This document shows positions 14,380 to 18,758 of a stretch of 18,758 nt of DNA, one piece after another. The position numbers were made by a program, and so were the translations under genes. The stretch's first letter is position 1, and every line of letters begins with the position of its first letter. The DNA lies in the NCBI GenBank assembly GCA_028703175.1, contig JAQVNJ010000123.1, forward strand, positions 1 to 18,758. The letters are read 5' to 3'. This DNA comes from JAAYCB01 sp012744395 (GTDB taxonomy: Bacteria; Planctomycetota; Planctomycetia; Pirellulales; Thermoguttaceae). Below the pieces are notes generated by a model. It saw nothing but the letters and a program-made list of their open reading frames with translations. It searched no databases and was not told the DNA's origin.

Positions 14380-16818
14380 ATGCAGGACTTTGAGAAGCTG
14401 GGCGTGTTCTACCTCGGCCGCCAGTTCGATCCGGCGAGCCGAAGCCTCAAGGACGAGTTGGTCTTGTACGACTCCAAGGATCTGGTGACGCACGCCGTCT
14501 GCGTGGGCATGACCGGCAGCGGCAAGACCGGCCTCTGCCTGACCCTGTTGGAGGAAGCGGCCATCGACGGCATCCCCGCGATCCTCGTCGATCCGAAAGG
14601 CGATCTGGGGAATCTCCTGCTGACATTTCCACGACTGGAATCAGCCGACTTCCGCCCCTGGATCGACGAAGCCGAGGCCGCGCGCCAGGGGATTACCCCC
14701 GAGCAGCTTGCCGAGGCGACGGCCAAGAAGTGGCGCGAGGGCCTGGCCGAATGGGGGCAGGACGCCGCCCGGATCGAACGCTTCCGGTCTTCCGTCGATC
14801 TGGCGATCTATACGCCGGGCAGCAGTGCAGGGCTGCCGCTGGCGGTGCTGCGGGCGTTCACCGTCCCGCCGCGGAGCATGCTCGACCAGCCCGACGCCTT
14901 GCGCGAGCGGATCGCCTCGGCCGTGTCGGGGCTCCTGGCGCTGTTGGGCATCGCAGCCGATCCGCTCAACAGCCGCGAACATATCCTCCTGGCGCAGATC
15001 TTCGAACACGCCTGGCGCGAAGGGCGCGACCTCGACCTGGCCGGGCTGGTCCGGGCGATCCAGTCACCCCCGTTCGACAAGATGGGCCTGGTCGACCTGG
15101 AGACGTTTTTCCCCGCGAAAGATCGCACCGCCCTGGCCATGCAGATCAACAATCTTCTCGCGTCGCCGGGGTTCGCCGGCTGGCTGGAGGGCGAACCGCT
15201 CGACATCCAGCGGCTCCTCTACACGCCCGAGGGCAAGCCGCGCTTGTCGATCATCTCGATCGCCCACCTGTCCGACGCCGAGCGGATGTTCTTTGTCACG
15301 ATCCTCTTGGGAGAGATGATCTCCTGGATGCGGTCGCAGTCGGGGACGACGAGCCTCCGGGCGGTGTTCTACATGGACGAGGTCTTCGGCTACTTCCCGC
15401 CCACCGCCAATCCGCCCACGAAGACGCCGATGCTCACCTTGTTGAAACAGGCCCGGGCCTTCGGCCTGGGCGTGGTCCTGGCCACCCAGAACCCCGTCGA
15501 CCTGGACTACAAGGGCCTGTCGAACGCCGGCACCTGGCTGCTTGGCCGGCTCCAGACCGAGCGCGACAAGCTCCGCGTGCTCGAGGGGCTCGAAGGCGCT
15601 TCGGCCGCCGCCGGCGCCCAATTCAACCGCAAGGACATGGAGGCGATCCTGGCGGGACTGGGCAACCGCGTGTTTCTGATGAACAACGTGCACGAAGACC
15701 AGCCGGTCGTCTTCCAGACGCGCTGGTGCCTGAGCTACCTTGGCGGGCCGCTCAGCCGCGGGCAGATCCAGTCGCTGATGGCCCCGCGCAAGCAAGCGGC
15801 GGCCGTGGCCGCCACGCCGCCGCCGGCCGTCCTCCCGGCGCCCGCGCCGCCGGCCGCGCCCCAGGCCCAGCGCCCGATCGTCCCCCCCGAGGCCGGTGAG
15901 CGCTTCTTCGCCTGCCGCGCCAGGCCGGGCCAGGGCGAGCGGATCGAATACCGCCCGACGCTGCTGGGCACGGGCAAGGTGCATTACGTCAACGCCAAGC
16001 GCGGCGTCGACCTCTGGCAGGAGTGCGCGCGGATCGCGCTCCTCGGCGAGCAGCCGCCGGCCGATGTCTGGGAGGACGCTGAATCGCTCGCGGGCGGCGC
16101 GGCGGAATTCGACGACCGGCCCGAGGACGGCGCCGCCTTCGCCTCCGCGCCGGCCGCGGTCAGCCAGGCCAGGCAATATGCCCGGTGGCTCAAAGACTTC
16201 CAAACCCACCTCCATCGCAACGAGTCGCTCCCGCTTTGGACCTGCCCCAGCCTGCGCGAAGACTCCAAGCCCGGCGAGAGCCAGGCCGATTTCCGCCTCC
16301 GCCTCGGCCTCCGGGCGCGGGAGGCCCGCGATGCGTCGCTGGAAGACCTCCGCCGCCGCTATGCGGCCAGGTTCAACACGCTCAAGGACCAGCTCCGCCG
16401 CGCCGAGGAGCGCGTCGCTCGAGAGAAGAGCCAGTCGCGGCACCAGGCCGTCCAGACCGCCGTGTCGATCGGCGCCTCGATCCTCGGCGCATTCCTCGGC
16501 CGCAAGGTCGTCAGCAAGACGAGCCTGTCCAGCGCGGCGAGCGCCGTCCGCTCGGCGGGCCGTGCCGCGCGCGAGCACCAGGACGTGGGCCGAGTGCAGG
16601 AAAACGTGGCGGTGATCCAGCAGCGGTTGGCCGATCTGGAAGCGGAATTCGAGGCTGAAGTGAATCACCTGGAAACGGCGATCCGCGAGGAGAACCTCGT
16701 GATTGAGGCAGCGCCGCTGCGCCCGAGAAAGGCGGACATCAGCGACACGAACGTGATTCTTGTCTGGGCCCCCTACCGCGTCGATACCCAGGACAGGGCC
16801 CAGCCCGCCTGGCAGTAG
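14380..16818 (+). CDS. HerA/DUF87-like hexameric ATPase with coiled-coil tail
   Basis: This 812-residue protein has the FtsK/HerA-type RecA fold of DNA-translocating or secretion ATPases. Walker A is GMTGSGKT (43-50). Walker B is VFYMDE (D333/E334). The sensor block is ATQNPVD (368-374) and a 'LQTERDK' stretch follows. A Pro/Ala linker (about 473-500) leads to a C-terminal region with two predicted coiled coils (about 645-688 and 735-775) flanking a Gly/Ala-rich hydrophobic stretch (about 690-712, 'VSIGASILGAFLG'). That stretch could insert in a membrane or pack as a glycine zipper. No NurA nuclease is adjacent, so a classical HerA-NurA resection pair is not indicated. The ATG at 14380 has AAAGG eight bases upstream and begins next to the conserved 'FYLGRQFD' block. 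The SDR gene follows after 59 bp. Confidence 0.85.
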   Translation: MQDFEKLGVFYLGRQFDPASRSLKDELVLYDSKDLVTHAVCVGMTGSGKTGLCLTLLEEAAIDGIPAILVDPKGDLGNLLLTFPRLESADFRPWIDEAEAARQGITPEQLAEATAKKWREGLAEWGQDAARIERFRSSVDLAIYTPGSSAGLPLAVLRAFTVPPRSMLDQPDALRERIASAVSGLLALLGIAADPLNSREHILLAQIFEHAWREGRDLDLAGLVRAIQSPPFDKMGLVDLETFFPAKDRTALAMQINNLLASPGFAGWLEGEPLDIQRLLYTPEGKPRLSIISIAHLSDAERMFFVTILLGEMISWMRSQSGTTSLRAVFYMDEVFGYFPPTANPPTKTPMLTLLKQARAFGLGVVLATQNPVDLDYKGLSNAGTWLLGRLQTERDKLRVLEGLEGASAAAGAQFNRKDMEAILAGLGNRVFLMNNVHEDQPVVFQTRWCLSYLGGPLSRGQIQSLMAPRKQAAAVAATPPPAVLPAPAPPAAPQAQRPIVPPEAGERFFACRARPGQGERIEYRPTLLGTGKVHYVNAKRGVDLWQECARIALLGEQPPADVWEDAESLAGGAAEFDDRPEDGAAFASAPAAVSQARQYARWLKDFQTHLHRNESLPLWTCPSLREDSKPGESQADFRLRLGLRAREARDASLEDLRRRYAARFNTLKDQLRRAEERVAREKSQSRHQAVQTAVSIGASILGAFLGRKVVSKTSLSSAASAVRSAGRAAREHQDVGRVQENVAVIQQRLADLEAEFEAEVNHLETAIREENLVIEAAPLRPRKADISDTNVILVWAPYRVDTQDRAQPAWQ

Positions 16819-16877
16819 GCGGCCCCGGCGCCGCTTGCGCAACACGGAGGGGACCCGCTGGCAAGGAAGACGGGCCG

Positions 16878-17561
16878 ATGGAAGCAAGGCGAATCGTGAT
16901 CACGGGAATCAGCCGCGGCTTGGGACAGGCGCTGGTCGAAGGCTTCATCGCCGCCGGACACCGCCTGGCAGGCTGCGCGAGAAGCGCCGCCGCGATCCAG
17001 CGGGCCAACGACCGCTTCGGCCCGCCCCACCGTTTTGATTGCGTCGACCTGCGCGACGATGCCGCGGTCCGGCAATGGGCAGAGCGGGTGCTGGCCGCCG
17101 GAGGGGTCGACCTGCTGATCAACAATGCGGGGGTGATCAATCGAAATGCCCCGCTCTGGGAGATCACCGATCGGGAATTCAGCGAGGTGGTCGACATCAA
17201 CATCAAGGGGACGGCCAACGTGATCCGCCGTTTCGTCCCGGCGATGATCGCCCGCGGCACGGGCGTAGTCGTCAATTTCAGTTCCGGGTGGGGCCGCTCC
17301 GCCTCGCCCGAGGTGGCGCCCTACTGCGCGGCCAAGTGGGCGATCGAAGGGCTCACCCGGGCACTGGCCGCGGAGTTGCCGCGAGGGATCGCCGCCGTGC
17401 CGCTCAACCCGGGGATCATCGACACAGAGATGCTGCGCTGCTGCTTCGGGCCGTCGGCGTCCGCCTACCCCGCCGCCGCCCAGTGGGCCCGCCGCGCCGT
17501 GCCGTTTCTGCTCGGGCTCGGCGCCAAGGACAACGGCCAGCCGCTGACCGTACCCGGCTGA
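16878..17561 (+). CDS. short-chain dehydrogenase/reductase (classical SDR)
   Basis: This 227-residue Rossmann-fold NAD(P)-dependent oxidoreductase shows the cofactor motif TGISRGLG (9-16), the stabilising NNAG (82-85), the catalytic Ser in NFSSGWG (S135 or S136) and Y149-x3-K153 in YCAAK, plus the LNPGIIDTEM loop (176-185). Arg13 in the glycine-rich loop and the family pattern suggest a preference for NADPH, but this is not certain. The substrate is unknown; clusters of this kind include sugar, steroid and acyl reductases. The ATG has AAGGAA (16863-16868) upstream. It starts 59 bp after the ATPase stop and may share its transcript. It converges on the hydrolase gene. Confidence 0.93.
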   Translation: MEARRIVITGISRGLGQALVEGFIAAGHRLAGCARSAAAIQRANDRFGPPHRFDCVDLRDDAAVRQWAERVLAAGGVDLLINNAGVINRNAPLWEITDREFSEVVDINIKGTANVIRRFVPAMIARGTGVVVNFSSGWGRSASPEVAPYCAAKWAIEGLTRALAAELPRGIAAVPLNPGIIDTEMLRCCFGPSASAYPAAAQWARRAVPFLLGLGAKDNGQPLTVPG

Positions 17562-17573
17562 ACGCCCCGGCAT

Positions 17574-17598
17574 GCGGAGAACCGGGAATGCACTCCGC
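17574..17598. terminator. possible hairpin between convergent genes
   Basis: GCGGAG (17574-17579) and CTCCGC (17593-17598) form a 6-bp stem with a 13-nt loop just past the SDR stop. No T-run follows on either strand, so terminator function is only possible. Confidence 0.25.
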
Positions 17599-17661
17599 TT
17601 CGATCGGCAGCGGCAAACCCGGACGGAATTCCACCCCCCGGGGCGCCCCCCCGTGCGGCTG

Positions 17662-18519
17662 CTACTGGCGGATTTGCAGCGTCTCAAGGTCCACGTCGAC
17701 CCACAGGGCCGCGTCGTGATCGCCGTGGGGGATTTCATGGTAGACGAACGAGCGCGTTTCCTTCATCGCACGTGCGACCTTGCGCGCTTCCGCAACCGGG
17801 ATCAAGCGGTCGTCCTCCCCCATCGTGAGCACGAACGGCATCGTCAGCTTCTCGGGGTGGGCCAGCACGGATCGGGCGCGGTACAGGTCCGGCTTGTCCT
17901 CCGGCGCACCGCCGTACGCCGCGAAGACGGCCGCGACCAGCTTTTGTAGAACCGGCTGGCCGCTGTTGCGGGCGAACTCCAGCCGCCCGAGGATGTCGCA
18001 CGCCCCCATCGCGATCACGCCATGAATCCGGTCCGGGTGGAGGACCGCGTAGGCCATCGCGCTGGACGCCCCGCCCGACCCGCCCAGCAGCACGAACCGG
18101 TCGCACCCGAGCTCGCCGCGACAGTAATCGAGCAGGTCCGTCATGTCTTCCGTCGCCGCCGGGCTCATGTAGGACGTGCCGCGGAGGTTGACCGATAGAA
18201 GCGGGTGGCGCCCCTCGATGATCTTCGCCAGCCAGAACTGGCGGATGTCCTTGCGGGTGAAGATCTGGTCGGCCGAGGCGAACGAACCGTGCAGGTAGAC
18301 AATCGTCGTCTGGCGGCCATCTCCCGGCAGAAACAGGGCCCAGTCCTCCGCTCCGTCCACGCCGCTGACGTACGTGATCCGCAGCGTGCCTGCCGGGTAT
18401 TCCGCTCCGCGCTGGAGCGTCGCCGAGGTGACCGCGATGCGTTTGCGCCCTGGCGATGCCGATTCGTCCGCCGCCGTCCGCTTCCTGATCATTTGCTCCG
18501 ACCATTTCTCGATTGCCAC
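17662..18519 (-). CDS. alpha/beta hydrolase (serine hydrolase)
   Basis: This 285-residue protein has the alpha/beta-hydrolase fold. The oxyanion-loop motif YLHGSF is at about 74-79, the nucleophile elbow GGSGG (about 144-148, in 'LLGGSGGASSAMAY') supplies Ser, the acid is likely Asp in GEDDRLIP, and the catalytic His is in 'IPHGDHDAALW' near the C-terminus. There is no signal peptide, so it is probably cytoplasmic. It could be an esterase or a peptidase-like hydrolase; the substrate cannot be read. The start is ambiguous: GTG at 18519, or ATG at 18492 with GGAG three to four bases before it. It converges with the SDR gene across 100 bp, and another minus-strand gene lies about 110 bp upstream. 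Confidence 0.88.
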   Translation of the reverse strand: MAIEKWSEQMIRKRTAADESASPGRKRIAVTSATLQRGAEYPAGTLRITYVSGVDGAEDWALFLPGDGRQTTIVYLHGSFASADQIFTRKDIRQFWLAKIIEGRHPLLSVNLRGTSYMSPAATEDMTDLLDYCRGELGCDRFVLLGGSGGASSAMAYAVLHPDRIHGVIAMGACDILGRLEFARNSGQPVLQKLVAAVFAAYGGAPEDKPDLYRARSVLAHPEKLTMPFVLTMGEDDRLIPVAEARKVARAMKETRSFVYHEIPHGDHDAALWVDVDLETLQIRQ

Positions 18520-18559
18520 CTGGACCAGATCCCTGCCTACGGCACGGCTCCGACCGACC

Positions 18560-18586
18560 GTGCAAGGGCATCGCCTCGTCTTGCAC
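18560..18586 (-). terminator. 7-bp hairpin after the right-edge gene
   Basis: GTGCAAG (18560-18566) pairs perfectly with CTTGCAC (18580-18586) around a 13-nt loop. It lies 45 bp past the stop of the right-edge minus-strand gene and upstream of the hydrolase. There is no T-run, so it is a weak terminator candidate. Confidence 0.3.
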
Positions 18587-18630
18587 CCTGCCGCCCGCCG
18601 TTCGATCGCCGCCCCGCGCAGTCTGCCGTG

Positions 18631-18758
18631 CTACTCGGCCGCGCGGAGTCGGAGCGGACCGAGGAAGGTCACGCTCCCGTAGCTGCCCACGCGCTGGCGG
18701 TCGACGACGCGGAATCGGATCGCCAACGACTTCGAGGCCTTGGCCGCCTCGGTCACGT
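18631..18758 (-). CDS. 3' end of a minus-strand gene (partial, unrecognised)
   Basis: A frame of 41 sense codons plus TAG runs from the right window edge and stops at 18631-18633. Third positions are almost all G or C, as in the other genes here, which supports real coding. The fragment alternates hydrophobic and polar residues ('SLAIRFRVVDRQRVGSYGSVTFLGPLRLRAAE'-like beginning, split here as SLAIRFRVVD and YGSVTFLGPLRL), which suggests beta strands at the C-terminus of a longer protein. The start and function lie outside the window and I do not assign one. Confidence 0.55.
   Translation of the reverse strand, partial: VTEAAKASKSLAIRFRVVDRQRVGSYGSVTFLGPLRLRAAE

Noticed and set aside
15064..16887. 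607-codon minus-strand open frame opposite the HerA-like ATPase
   Set aside because: It is a shadow of the ATPase gene with Arg/Gly-rich low-complexity translation and no recognisable domain.
1..18758. Search for tRNA, rRNA, CRISPR array, toxin-antitoxin pair or intact defence operon
   Set aside because: No cloverleaf, rRNA core sequence, regularly spaced repeats or recognisable toxin or defence nuclease was seen by eye; the HerA-like ATPase alone is not enough to call a defence system.

Overview
The window comes from a GC-rich bacterial chromosome, most likely a planctomycete (Pirellulales-like). This is an inference from the mix of genes: a LysM/YkuD L,D-transpeptidase with a long Pro/Ala linker, a DUF4954 left-handed-beta-helix protein, a large HerA-like ATPase, a CPBP protease with an 'SQRPLASL' N-terminus, a GAF/sigma-54 activator, strong G/C third-position bias and short GGGTAC-type repeats. 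I saw no rRNA, tRNA, CRISPR array, integrase or intact transposase. Most genes are chromosomal housekeeping or metabolic genes; the accessory-looking parts are small.

Layout. 163-1878 (minus strand): a small single-pass membrane protein and a cell-wall L,D-transpeptidase-like protein whose catalytic Cys aligns to Ser. 1961-2242 (plus): a zinc-ribbon membrane protein. 2491-4053 (plus): a GAF/AAA+/Fis sigma-54-dependent activator, preceded by a good sigma-70-type promoter whose whole 17-bp spacer is a perfect inverted repeat (2408-2436). 4072-4372: a 301-bp MITE-like element with 32-bp terminal inverted repeats (one mismatch), between two convergent genes and holding a 61-codon ORF. 4386-6422 (minus): a DNA-repair pair, HhH-GPD glycosylase then rarA. 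6674-7423 (plus): CPBP-family membrane protease. 7596-8459 (plus): folP with its own promoter.

8685-14054 (plus) is a tight metabolic cluster: nagB, pta, ackA, a DUF4954 beta-helix protein whose start lies inside ackA, and an acyl carrier protein. NagB feeds amino sugar into glycolysis, Pta/AckA interconvert acetyl-CoA, acetyl phosphate and acetate, and the beta-helix protein plus ACP suggest an acyl-transfer or carbohydrate-linked step that has not been defined. After a 325-bp gap with an 11-bp tandem repeat and a candidate promoter come a HerA/DUF87-type ATPase with a C-terminal coiled-coil/glycine-rich tail and an SDR oxidoreductase (14380-17561, plus). Convergent to these are an alpha/beta hydrolase (17662-18519, minus) and the 3' end of another minus-strand gene running off the right edge.

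The items most worth following up are the DUF4954-ACP pair coupled to the acetate genes, the active-site change in the L,D-transpeptidase, the spacer-filling operator before the sigma-54 activator, and the inverted-repeat element.
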